Positions 18,961 through 28,215 of a stretch of 28,215 nucleotides of DNA are shown here, in pieces (positions within the stretch are counted from its first letter, which is position 1; each line of letters opens with the position of its first letter). The stretch spans positions 1 to 28,215 of the forward strand of contig JAWQRN010000578.1 of NCBI GenBank assembly GCA_033557685.1, written 5' to 3'. Under the pieces are notes generated by a model. That model saw only the letters and a program-made list of their open reading frames with translations. It searched no databases and was not told the DNA's origin. This DNA comes from Sperchopsis tessellata. Taxonomy: Eukaryota; Arthropoda; Insecta; Coleoptera; Hydrophilidae. The translations under genes and the position numbers were made by a program.

Positions 18961-20690
18961 TATATAACATTAATATGATATTCAAGAACCCAATCTTGAC
19001 AAGAGAAATTCTTCCACTTTCTAATATAGACCCCTCTCACCGAAATTTTGCTGGCCGCTTTCTTGAATTTTTTCGCGTTAATGCGTTTCATGTTTTTGGG
19101 GATATTGTTATATAGTTTTATGCGTAAGTGATTCACACTGTGCTGAGGTTTTTTAACATGGAAATATGGAGCAGAAAATGCATCTCCATGTGTTATATGT
19201 ATGTGATGGAATTTCTATCCAACAAGTGTCCCACACTATGTGCATATAACAGGAAGGCAAGAAAGATACATGAGGGCAAAGTCATGATTTCCAACTAACG
19301 AAATGCACTCTTTAGCAGTCACGCTCTGCTACAATCTAGCCAAGATTCTAATTGTCTTTTATTGCAGAATGAAAACTAAACGTAGCTTGGACGAGACTCC
19401 CCAAATAAGTATCCCATATGTAGCTAGACTGGGGAAATATGCATAGCAGACTCCTCTGGCTGCATCATGAGTAAGACTTCCTGAAATAACTCTCATGCAA
19501 TATATTGATATAGATAACTTTTATTTCAGAGTTGAAATATGTGCAGTCTAGCTTAATGTTTCCGAGAAAGTTACTCCCAGGAACTTAACTATACTTTTTT
19601 CTACATGTTCGTTGCCTCTTGTATAAATGGTAAATGTGTTTGTTTTACATTCATTAATCTGTATCGTATTGCCATCAAACCAGCATTTAGCCTGCTTCAG
19701 TAGTCTGTTTCAGTGCATTGATGTCTCTATTTCTGTTAATATAGGAGGTGTCTACCTCATATGAACACACATGTAACCAGCCTCAACATAACATGCCAAC
19801 TTCCTTATAAGTATCTCATGATTTACTGAATAAAATTTACATCACAAAAGGCAATTTGTAATTCAAGTATTTTCTGGATTACCTTTGCTTTACATATTCG
19901 TGCTGTCATTCACTTATAAAAGCCTTCTTTTCTAAGTAGTCACTTAGGCGCTTTTGAAAATGATTTGAAAATTTTAGATAGCCATGGCAGTACAGAAATT
20001 GGTGTGTAATTAACACAATCATTTATATTTCACTTCTTAAACAGAGGTATAACCTTTGCTATTCTTAATTCCTTGGGTAAAGTTCCTTCATCTATACACA
20101 TATTAATAAGAAAAGACATATGTGCAGAAATCTGTTTGTTTATTTCTTTTAGTAATTTCCCAGAAATGGAATATATATCTTTTGCAGATCCACTCTTAAG
20201 TCCTCAAATAATCTTTACAACCTTCTCAGTAGATGTATACCCAAAGAACATTGAGTCTCTTGAATATGTTTTTACTACTTTTATGGAATCTGTTCCTTGC
20301 ACTCGGTTACCTTGAAATGCACCAGCATTCATAAAGAAATCATTCAAATCATCAGGGACAAGAATACTTTCAGACATGTTCTTCTGTATCGACCCTGTTT
20401 CATGCCTAACAAGTTTCCATGCCGCTGCAATTTTATTTTCAGATCTTTGAATGAAATTTTAATTTGCTTCCCTTTTCACATTGTCTACTTCGTGAGAATA
20501 TGCTTTTGTAAGTTCCTTGTATACGTCAAAATATTCTGCAAAATGTCCTACTCTTACTATATAATCGACATCCAGTTGATTTTTCATTCTCAATAATTTC
20601 TCTTAATTCAAATTTGCACTAAAACTATTATTCTTTATATTAATTACAAACTCTAGGAATGCATCTTCGCGTCACAGTAAAACCATTTTG
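18960..20690 (-). pseudogene. CR1/Jockey-type non-LTR retrotransposon, nested in R1-like fragments, RT core deleted
   Basis: Minus-strand motifs in order from 20690: KAYSHEVDNVKREAN and KIAAAWKLVRHETGSIQKN (about 20500-20385), LRIAKVIPLFKK (~20070-20035) and NYTPISVLPWLSKIFKSF (~20020-19965), then VNHEILIRKLACYVEAGYM (~19830-19775). The sequence then jumps to thumb and C-terminal pieces: KAKCWFDG-like sequence, then VKFLGVTFSETL (~19590-19555), ATYGILIWGVSSK (~19430-19390) and LRIKLYNNIPKNMKRINAKK (~19125-19070). The QGSVLGP and YADD core that should lie between 19775 and 19690 is missing. Many stops. R1-like fragments flank it on both sides in the opposite orientation. Confidence 0.78.
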
Positions 20691-20979
20691 AGCCGTATTC
20701 TGAGGCATATACAGATTTGTCCAGTCAGCTTTCTCAAGTAAGAATTTAAAATTTTAAATATTTGTGGTGTTACACATTGTTATGTTTTTGTTTTAGGTGC
20801 AGGCGAACTATATAACTTATAATCGCTGTACCATACGATGACGCAAATGCCAATTCAACGTAGCTGCCTTATATTCATCGAAGAGCTGATCAACAAAAAT
20901 GTTGTTCCACAATTCTTGAAGGTTGTGTAAAGGAAGGACGCTGACCATTTTCATATAAAATTATCAACAAATTTTATTG

Positions 20980-21720
20980 ACCAGGGTTGGAATGAGGGAA
21001 AACTGAGTAAAGAAAAACTAAATTACACCATAAAGGTAATCACGAAGAACGAAAAACGGTTTTTCTTCCACATTGAGAAAAAACTGTGACCAGTATATTG
21101 ATGGAAAGATGAAATCTCTGAAATATAAAAGGAGTGCATCAAGAAAAGAAGACGCTACACAAGAGATGCAAAGAGAACCCCACAAGCAGAGCAACAGCTA
21201 CTTTAGTGGGAGGATTATAGAGAGACAAGAAGGAAAATATTATCAGGTTAAAAAAGAAAGCGAAAAGACCGTATTTGAGGACATCTGTGGAGATGGGTAC
21301 AAAATAATAATGACAAAATAACCCCAATTTACCTCGGCTTTTTACTCCAAACACTGAGGGACCCAGGTTATCCAAAACAAGAACATTATCAAGAGTTCTA
21401 CACTCCCAGTTATCTTATGCCGCTCCAGTTTTGAATACGGTAACCAGAAACAAATGATTCCCAAAAAAGTTTATCAGAATCCAAAAAGTGATGTGCATTA
21501 GAGTACGTAGCATATACTGGACAATCTCAGCAGAAGGAGAAGGGATTCTTGTGAGCATACCATCTATCGATTTTTTAATCAGGGAGAGATCAGAAACAAA
21601 TAATGAGAAGCTAAAAAAAGACGCCAGAGCAAACATCGTACACAAATGGCAAGAAGAGTCGAAAAATGAAATCTGCAGATTAAGGATATATAGCTTCATC
21701 TAAAACATCCGAAATTAGAT
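20980..21720 (+). pseudogene. R1-like ORF2 fragments: EN-RT linker joined to C-terminal domain
   Basis: A linker segment GWNEGKLSKEKLNYTIKV (about 20990-21045) is followed by PVY, stop, WKDEISEI, stop, KECIKKRRRYTRDAKRT (21085-21180). This is the R1-clade PVYWWNEEI signature. Then DICGDGYKIIMTK (21280-21320) just precedes where RT would start. The RT domain is absent. Sequence jumps to a C-terminal block QLSYAAPVLNTV (~21405-21440), then RVRSIYWTISAEGEGIL and IDFLIRERSE with ANIVHKWQEES (21488-21665), the region after the thumb. The RT of about 1.2 kb has therefore been deleted. It continues the R1-like ORF1 upstream, with the CR1-like element between. Confidence 0.72.
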
Positions 21721-22085
21721 CGACCGACTATACGGCGATGAAGCCAGAAGGGAGTACAACAGGACAACTACAAGGAAAAACATGATGGAAAGATTAGTCG
21801 CTTCGGAAGAATCCTGAAAACAGACTTACGGTGTGGTAAGAGATGACAGGGCGAGGTGTTTTAGCCAGTACAAATCTGGCAGTCCCCATTGGCACAGGGC
21901 GGCGGGGGTATTATGTAAGATTTCGTCTCATCAATCAATGGGTATCAAGATAGCAGCAGAGGAAGTGGAAGTGTAATGACGAAGAATGACATACAAACAA
22001 GGAAACACACATAAGCCAGGTAATTAACGAAGTAAAAAACCGCTGAATACAGCATATACAATTTATGTTATGATCTTGGAAGTGG
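21721..22085. other. Probable 3' untranslated sequence of the R1-like element, unassigned
   Basis: No coding motif. A GC-richer stretch around 21840-21910, with GGCGAGGTGTTTTAGCCAGT, looks like non-LTR 3' UTR, but the family is not identified. Confidence 0.35.
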
Positions 22086-22089
22086 CCAG

Positions 22090-23265
22090 TGAATTACAGA
22101 GCAAGAAAATTCTACCAGATGTATAGGCAGGATTTAGAAAGGGAATAATCACAAGGGACAACTACTACATATTGAACCACCTAGTAGAAAGAAAAATCGT
22201 AAAAGAGAAATCTATGTGTTCTTCACAAATCTCAGCTTTTGACACATAGGTCGTGCACACCCTTAGCGAAGTATAGAGGCTAAAGGCATAAACATGAGGG
22301 TGACTAATAAAAGTTCTGGTAGATTTTTGATAGAAAGATGTGTAAGGCAGGGATGCTCTTTGAGCCCTAACCTTCTTTTATACATGGCATACGTGGATGA
22401 AGTACTGAGAAACCCAGCAGGAGCTGTCATAGGACAATTGAAAATCCAGTCATTGGAGTATGCAGATGATGCAGCTATAGTGGTGCTGGTGATGAAGATA
22501 TGTGATGGTCTTTGGAAAGGGAGGTGGAAAGAACAGATGTGAGGACTGGAGATGTGGTGTGACTAAAATGGAGTAAGTTAACACGTGGGATACAACTTCC
22601 AAAGAAACAACAGAGAAGTGGCGCTTGGGGGATACTATTTGGAGAGGACTATAGAATGAGAGTTATGATGTACAATACCTTACTGAAAAGTATAATTACG
22701 TATGGAGCAGAAATATGTGGATGGCAAGAATTCACCAGACTGGAGGCACTGCATACTAGGTATCTGAGATGGGTCCTGGGCTCAGATAAATGCACCCCTA
22801 AGTACATCATAATGAATTGAAGCTGGAAAGGCAGTAATGACATTTGAGGAAAAGACAAGGAATAATATGACAAATTGGATTAAAAAACTTGCAAGGTATT
22901 GTGAAAGAAATGGATATCCACATATGTAAGTAAAAATTAGACGAACAAACAGAAAAAATATAGGAAGACAAGTGCTGAACAAGATGAATAAATACAAAAT
23001 CATGAACAGATGAATAGTGCACAGGGCTCCACATACAGTAAAAGATAAAAAACTTAATGACGGTGATTGTGCCAAGGAATTTGAAATGTAAGAGACAACA
23101 ACATCAACCAGGTTGTAGCAAGGTTCAGATGTGGAAATAAGGAGAGAAACAACTGAAACTACGAGAATAATGAGCAAAGATTTTGCAGAATATGCAGACA
23201 GAAAGTGTGTGTGGAACGGTGAGAAGGGGTAACAGTCAGTTAACGAACATTTTGAGTGATTCAAT
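22090..23265 (+). pseudogene. Non-LTR retrotransposon RT and C-terminal region, second APE-type family (decayed)
   Basis: From 22100 the frames read LPDV, stop, AGFRKGIITRDNYYILNHLV then ERKIVKEK (22110-22215). A broken palm follows, then RFLIERCVRQGCSLSPN (~22322-22372), YVDEVLRN and SLEYADDAAIVVL (YADD near 22457-22468). The C-terminal portion shows RNNREVALGGYYLERTIE (~22605-22655), ITYGAEICGWQEFTRL (~22695-22742) and IEAGKAVMTFEEKTRNNMTN (~22820-22875), then a Lys/Arg-rich tail to about 23265. The first catalytic Asp region (A box, near 22215-22260) is scrambled. Antisense open frames across 22649-23264 are shadows of this element. Confidence 0.75.
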
Positions 23266-23384
23266 GCCGGATGTACTTGGATAGATCGGGTGTTTCGAAT
23301 AAGAAGAGAGGTACTAATGGAAGAGTTACTTTTTGTTTATTTTTGGTATAAGAATATTTGAGTTTTGTAATATTATTAAAATTT

Positions 23385-23735
23385 TTCATCTATCCATTAT
23401 GTTTGAAGATACTAAAATCATGGCTCGAGAGAATTCTTATTTTCCTAGAAAATTCAGAGAAGCCTATATAGTTTATAATTGCCCCAACAATATTAAGAAG
23501 AACGATGGTTATCAACTTTTCAATAACGTGAGGAACCCCCTTTACGTCATTTCTGTCCTACTCTCTATGACAACCATCTGAATGGATCGACATCGCCCTA
23601 GTGCCAATTCCCCACTTCAGTCATTGTCTATATAAACATAATTCGGCTGAGTTTGGATCACTGTGTTGAGTTTATTTGTTGAAGTTACATCACTTGTCTT
23701 GAAAATGTTACTTGCAACAGTGGACGATACATCAT
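23385..23735 (+). pseudogene. Penelope-like element, GIY-YIG C-terminal tail and 3' region
   Basis: The frame from 23398 reads IMFEDTKIMARENSYFPRKF, then REAYIVYNCPNNIKKNDGYQ, then LFNNVRNPLY. This is the conserved end of the Penelope endonuclease domain (TKxLAxExxYFxRxxREA... NRDDG). It lacks the GIY-YIG half, which is what the fragment at 17098-17400 supplies. About 100 bases of non-coding sequence separate it from a hammerhead-like motif at 23698, as expected for a Penelope 3' pseudo-LTR. Confidence 0.8.
23698..23733 (+). ncRNA. Hammerhead-ribozyme-like motif of the Penelope-like element (degenerate)
   Basis: CTTGAAAAT, then GTTACTTGCAACAGTGGAC, then GATACATC, following a Penelope-like ORF by ~120 bases. 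Penelope-like elements are known to carry hammerhead motifs in their pseudo-LTRs. The core boxes CUGANGA and GAAAC are recognisable but mutated. Confidence 0.5.
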
Positions 23736-23739
23736 CACT

Positions 23740-24289
23740 ATTTCAGAGCTTTTACGTGGTTTCCACCTGGAAACAACATTCATATAGATAATAGCTTATA
23801 TGCTTATTTTCATCTATTTGACCCAATCACAGACATAATCAAAAACAGGAAAGCCCAAAACGCAAATTTTGTAAAAGAAAAAAATTAAACATAAAAAGTC
23901 ACTATTACTGATACGTAAACTCTGGATCCTAATGATAACTATCTCATACTGTACTACATAAAGCAACATTATGATCTACCTCTATTTAGTGTCGGCATAT
24001 TTCCTTTGCTATAGTCAATTATCGGGGTCATGGATTAGGCTATCATTCCTGTAAATTTTGGCACATACAGCGTTGCTCCTGGAATTGGATTCTTTAAAGT
24101 GCACATGGTCTCAATTACTTACAATACAAGGGATCTATTGCTTTATGTAACTCTCGGAAGATAGCCAGTGCTTAGCCGACTGCGCCTCTAACAAGGAACC
24201 CTCTGCAACACTAGTCCACTTGCTAAATGACAAAAATACAAATACTTCCGACTACAACACAAGACTAACACTGATAGTGCCATGGTAAT
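23740..24289. other. Unassigned, possibly 5' part of gypsy copy B
   Basis: No readable gag or protease could be supported. The position just upstream of the RT of copy B suggests decayed gag-protease sequence, but nothing in it proves this. Confidence 0.35.
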
Positions 24290-24770
24290 TAAGCAGCATC
24301 CCAGGCGTTTATCCTAGCTAAATGGGAAGAAGCCGAAGATCTGTTGAAGAAGATGGCGCAGCAGGCTTAATAGAATCTTCCAGTAGTGTTTGGTCCTGAC
24401 CTGTTATTCTGGAATCAAAGAAAGATGGGACTAGCTTCTTTTGCATTGACTATAGGAGACAACAATGTAACAAAGGATTATTACCCGTTGCCAAGAATAG
24501 ACGATATCTTGGCAGGTCACAATGGTTCTCCACATTAGCTTGAAGAGTGGTTATTGGTAAGTAGAGCTCTTACTACATGATCAGGGCTGTGCTAGTTCAC
24601 CGTAATGCTGTTCGGGCTATGTAATACACAAGCAATTTTTGAAAGACCTATGGATCTGGTTCTTAAGGGTTTATTTTGGAAGACCTGTCTGGTATACCTT
24701 GATGATGGCATCGTACTTGGTGAGACATTTGAAGAAGTGCCACCTATTCAAGAAGAAAGTAAAATATCTC
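24290..24770 (+). pseudogene. Ty3/gypsy copy B, RT portion (left of nested insertion)
   Basis: Frames read WEEAEDLLKKMAQQA (~24327-24370), VILESKKDGTSFFCIDYRR (~24405-24462), DYYPLPRIDDILAG (~24478-24519), then MLFGLCNTQAIFERPMD and CLVYLDDGIVLGETFEE, with an intact YLDD at 24695-24706. This is the reverse transcriptase of a Ty3/gypsy element. An internal deletion after ETFEE joins it to KCHLFKKKVKYL (about 24737-24769). The match to copy A ends exactly at AAAATATCTC (24770), where a minus-strand non-LTR element begins. Confidence 0.85.
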
Positions 24771-26117
24771 TTCTTCTTCTTCTCATGCGTATATCCATTA
24801 ATGGATGTTCCCGACCACATGCTCCATCTCCACTCGGTTCCTTGAGGTTAAATCACACTTACCACAGTACGAAGCCCTGTCCAGTGCCTTATATATCAGC
24901 TACAATTCACGATATTTCGGGTTCCGCATCAAATGTCCTAAGTACGAGGATTTTTTTCTTTAGTGTAATCAATAGTTGATGCTGCTTTCAATGACCACCC
25001 TTCCATACCGTAGAGGAGTACTGACCATATATAAGATCTAAAGAATCACAGCTTACGGTTGATATCAAAGTCGCTATTGGTAAGGACTTTTTTAAACTTC
25101 ATGAATGCGCTACGTGCGCTTTCAATCCTACATTTTACTTCGGTGTCTGATGTCCAGTTCTCAGAAAGCCAAGTTTCTAGATATTTGAACTTGCAATTGA
25201 TAGATCATCAAATGTCAATACATCACCCCTTGCTGTGTCTGGGTCTCTGCTGATAACCATAAACTTTGTTTTTCAGATATATAGCTGTTGCAGATCTTCT
25301 ATGTTTTCGGCTATTAGTATTGTATCGTCCGCATATCGAATATCCCTTATCCAGACTCCATTGACTTTAATGCCTTTTTCTATATCAATATGTGCCTCCT
25401 GGAATATGTTCTCCGAATATAAGTTAAATAAAAGAGGTGACAGAACACATCCCTGCCTAACTCCAATACAGATCTGTACTGGGTTGGTTACTTGGTCATC
25501 AATTTTAACCTGGGCTGTCTGCCTACAGTATAAATTCGCAATGCATCGGATGTCCTTCTTGTCAATGTCTAACTGCTTAAAGATTTCAATAAGCTTGTGA
25601 TGTTGTACTCGGCCAAATGCTTTTTCATAATTTATGAAGCATAGTTACACAGTTTTCCTTTGGTTGTGACAGTTTTGTACGAGAACTTGTGTTGCAACTA
25701 TTGCTTCCCTTGTGCTCAGACCCTGCCTGAATCCGAATTGTGTCTCACTTATCGTATCTTCGCATTTACTATACAGACTTTGATGTATGACTTTGAGGAA
25801 CAGTTTCAAGGTGTGGCTCATAAGGCTGATGAGACTATGTTCCTCCCATTTTCTTGCATTTTTCTTTTTTGGCAAAGGGATAAGCGTTGATGAGAGCCAT
25901 TGATCGGGATACAAACCAGTATCGTATATTTTATTGAAGATTTTGTGTAGAACGGAGATGCCTTTTTCATCAACGAGTTTGAGTATTTCTGACGGAATAT
26001 CATCTGGGCCTGTTACTTTATTTGTCTTTGCAGTTTGTATAGCTCTTTCGATTTCACTTTTACTGATTGACGGACCTTCTAGATTGTTACCAGCGTTGAT
26101 GCCATCACGTCGCTCTC
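24771..26117 (-). mobile_element. 5'-truncated non-LTR retrotransposon nested in gypsy copy B
   Basis: Read leftwards from 26117: KSEIERAIQTAKTNK-like start of RT (~26055), LYPDQWLSSTLIPLPKKKNA (25914-25855), FGFRQGLSTREAIVATQVLV (~25740-25690), CFINYEKAFGRV (~25640), GVRQGCVLSPLLFNLYSENI (~25465-25405), and IRYADDTILIAENI with YADD at 25335-25321. Then come IKCRIESARSAF-like thumb sequence, YIWSVLLYGMEGW (~25035-24995) and WTGLRTV. The element ends in a (GAA)n tail at 24771-24783. Long stretches remain in frame, making it the best-preserved RT here. The first catalytic Asp of the A box reads Asn (INYEKAF). The endonuclease is missing by 5' truncation. Clade not certain (RTE-like or related). 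Confidence 0.88.
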
Positions 26118-27085
26118 ACAGTGGAGAAATGGCCATTCCCTAGGAATAAACATGATATACGGAGTTTTTTAGGACTCTGTACGTACCATCGAAAATTTGT
26201 CCAAGGGTTGGCTAAGCTGACCTGACGAAAGAGACAAGAAAATTTGAATGGATAGATAATAGCCAGGAGGCATTCGATGAATTGAAGAAAATCTTAACTA
26301 AGGATCCAATACTTAGTTATCCTTGAATGAAAGGACAGTTCATTTTAGACACTGATACTAGTAACATCGTCATTGGGGACATACTCTCATAAGTAGAAGA
26401 TGGTCAAGAAAGAGTGATTGGTTAGTTCAGCAAGACCCTCTTAAAGCCCGCAAAGCTCTGTGTCTGGAAGTGATGGTTATAGAGTTTTTCAGAAGATTTG
26501 GTGTACCTCTGGAACTCCATTTTGATCAAGGGAGACATTTTAAATTGGTGTTGTTTCAGCAGATCTGCAAGCTACTTGGGATAAGGAACATGTGAATTAT
26601 GCCATTGCACATTCAGTCAGATGGAATGGTGGAGGGAATGAATCGAATTATGGGCAGATGCCTATCTAAAGTTGTTTCCGGACATCAAAGAGATTGGGAC
26701 CAGTACATCAGATATTAATAAAAAGACTCAGAAAATTCTAGGCAGAGTGATTTTCAGAAGAGAGATGAGAATAATTGAGAGACCTGTTGAACAGGAACCA
26801 TGGGCGACATTCATAATCTTGTCCGAGACAGCATCCAGATTGCAAGTGATACAATGAAGAAGAGACACGATGTTCGAGCTGATGCTGGAGGAATCAAGGA
26901 AGTCGATTTGGTCTGACTATAATCCACAACACTGAAAAGATCTATACCCACAAGCTATAATCATCCTGGGAAGGGCCATATGAAGTAGTGAAGAAAATTC
27001 GGATGTACCGAATCAAAGAATCAACATAAGGAAAACAAAACAGCATACACTACAATTGGTTTGCCCCATACGCCAGCTTCCAAAG
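26118..27085 (+). pseudogene. Ty3/gypsy copy B, RNase H and integrase (right of nested insertion)
   Basis: Resumes with VEKWPFPRNKHDIRSFLGLC, then TYHRKFVQGLAKLT (26120-26222), followed by RNase H (KKILTKDPILSYP, stop, MKGQFILDTDTSN; EDGQERVIG) to about 26430. A deletion joins RNase H directly to the integrase core: EFFRRFGVPLELHFDQGRHF (~26480-26540), then MPLHIQSDGMVEGMNRIMGR (~26600-26660) and SGHQRDWDQYIR. The D of FDQG and the E of MVEGMNR are kept, but the zinc finger and first Asp are missing. The C-terminal part gives RDSIQIASDTMKKRHDVRAD (~26829-26885) and YNWFAPYAS (~27053). Frameshifts throughout. No 3' LTR identified. Confidence 0.85.
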
Positions 27086-27790
27086 AAGAGAACAGCGGAG
27101 GTTGAGAAATTAACATTAAAGTCCAGTACGAAGAGGAGTTCCAGTGATTCTTGAAGATTCAAAGGCCATCAGCTGGATTTTAAGTTGGTAAAGAACAAAA
27201 AGATATGTTTGATACCAGTCAGGAATTGTCACTATCATACTGTGTGACAGCTTATCTGAAGATATTCCGGGGTACAGCCAAGGAGTTCCGCACGATATTC
27301 TAGAGATTTGCGAAATAACTATCTACCTCATTTTGATACCTCATACTTATGCAAAACAGAATCATATTATTATTTTATACTGCATCTATTTTTACTGGCA
27401 AGAATCATTCTTAATATGTATATATATATACATATATTCATTTTTTGTTACAATCTGCTAATATTATGCAGTGTTTTGTGGGATTTCATGGTATATATTT
27501 TGTAAAAACAAAAATCTCTAGTACACATCAACTGAAAGGAAACAAAAATGGAGCTAATACATGATTAAAAACAACATCAAGCAGGCAGTACTTAATTTTA
27601 TACGGATGCATAAAGGTTCTGTGGCAATTAATATGTTTTTAAAATTATTGTATATTAGTTATATTACATTATGTTTTTTTGGTTCTTGGTTTCCACATAG
27701 CTTGTAAATTGTGTGGTAGTGATATATGGACTGCGCAATATTTCTGTTTAGTTACTATGGTGGTGCATGTGTAGAATTAAAAGTGCTGGT
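27086..27790. other. AT-rich sequence with a direct-repeat copy, no gene
   Basis: The 3' flank of gypsy copy B. It contains the first copy of an ~75-bp direct repeat at 27369-27441 and an AT-rich run at 27418-27438. The remainder shows no coding motif. Confidence 0.4.
27369..27441 (+). repeat. ~75-bp direct repeat, copy 1
   Basis: TATTTTATAC, ATCTATTTTTACTGGCAAGA and ATCATTCTTAATAT, then an AT run and ATATTC. It matches 28009-28080 in the same orientation and includes the short palindrome AAGAATCATTCTT. Confidence 0.8.
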
Positions 27791-27792
27791 TC

Positions 27793-28006
27793 TAAGAAAC
27801 AGGGTTTTGGTGTGGTTTTATTGTCCAAAGAAACGAGTACTGTAAAATCCCATGGTATATATTACTAAGGTGATCTATATCATTAATATGTATCATTTCA
27901 TGATGTTCTATGTCTAAGATTCTTGTGTTGTCGAAGTCAAAATTATGTTTTGTATCTGTGTGGTGTTTCTTTAGTGCAGTAGTTAATATTAAGCCAGAAT
28001 GCCCAT
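27793..28006 (-). pseudogene. Penelope-like element, GIY-YIG endonuclease C-terminal part
   Basis: The minus-strand frame is open for ~70 codons: HGHSGLILTTALKKHHTDTK, then HNFDFDNTRILDIEHHEMIH, then INDIDHLSNIYHGILQYSFL, to a stop at 27795-27793. ALxxHxxxTxHxFDFxNTxIL and the LEMIHI-type helix followed by DxxxLSxIY are the end of the nuclease domain in Penelope-like proteins. About eight residues usually found before EMIHI are missing. It differs from the plus-strand family at 17098/23385. The catalytic GIY-YIG half is absent: upstream lies the second direct-repeat copy rather than coding sequence. Confidence 0.7.
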
Positions 28007-28008
28007 GA

Positions 28009-28080
28009 GTATTTTATACCATATCTATTTTTACTAGCAAGAATCATTCTTAATATACATATATATATATATATATATTC
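28009..28080 (+). repeat. ~75-bp direct repeat, copy 2
   Basis: Second copy of 27369-27441, immediately upstream (minus-strand sense) of the Penelope-like fragment, with a longer AT run at about 28058-28078. Shorter matching words (TTCTTAATATATGTAT) recur at the window's right edge. Confidence 0.8.
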
Positions 28081-28215
28081 GCTTGTTATGCCTCTGACTA
28101 GCTGATCTGTTGATGGCCGTAGAATATCGGCCAAAAGCTTATGAAAAAGCTCGTTCTTCTCAGAATAAAGAAGCATATACCTGGGATAAAACTCATTTAT
28201 TCTTAATATATGTAT

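Noticed and set aside
22649..23264. Minus-strand open frames of up to 160 codons, the longest in the window
   Set aside because: They are rich in Ser/Phe/Leu and lie opposite a recognisable non-LTR C-terminal region, as expected for antisense of a Lys/Glu-rich frame.
1..28215. tRNA, rRNA or CRISPR features
   Set aside because: No cloverleaf with a credible A/B box pair, no rRNA core sequence and no regular repeat-spacer array were seen. The ~34-bp hairpin units are contiguous and degenerate, unlike a CRISPR array.

Overview
This is AT-rich eukaryotic DNA with no bacterial gene organisation. The retroelement families (CR1/Jockey, R1-like, Penelope-like, Ty3/gypsy, mariner and Mutator-like relics) point to an arthropod, most likely an insect. 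I cannot name the order from sequence alone. Almost everything recognisable is decayed transposable element (TE) sequence. The one convincing host coding segment is a 68-codon terminal exon of an ARH3-type ADP-ribosylhydrolase (4125-4331, minus strand). It has a clean splice acceptor and no internal stop, but two metal-ligand aspartates of the family motif are replaced. If the rest of that gene lies upstream on the minus strand, most of the window may be its intron.

Layout, left to right. 1-1390: CR1/Jockey-type reverse transcriptase (RT), minus. 1430-3215: Ty3/gypsy copy A, minus, internally deleted. 4125-4331: ARH3-like exon. 4564-6330: a 1.77 kb element with ~230-bp terminal inverted repeats. 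7000-8040: a second CR1/Jockey RT, minus. 8743-10563: a non-LTR ORF2 fragment between two ~190-bp direct repeats. 11640-13460: a foldback and a related single arm built of ~34-bp hairpin repeats ending in hammerhead-ribozyme-like motifs, with a mariner relic and a short non-LTR tail between them. 13540-15590: a spliced-looking Mutator-like transposase joined to a YqaJ-type nuclease remnant. 17098-17400 and 23385-23735: two complementary pieces of what looks like one Penelope-like element. Between them lie 6 kb of R1-like, CR1 and other non-LTR fragments. 24290-27085: Ty3/gypsy copy B, plus, split by a nested non-LTR element (24771-26117, minus). 27793-28006: another Penelope-like C-terminus, minus.

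The elements do not form a pathway; they record successive nested insertions. Gypsy copy A supplies the uninterrupted sequence for the insertion in copy B, so that event can be read within the window. The leads I rate highest are the altered ARH3-like exon, the dispersed hammerhead-like modules with apparent covariation in a fixed-length stem, the transposase plus YqaJ nuclease locus, and the ~190-bp direct repeats flanking a non-LTR fragment.
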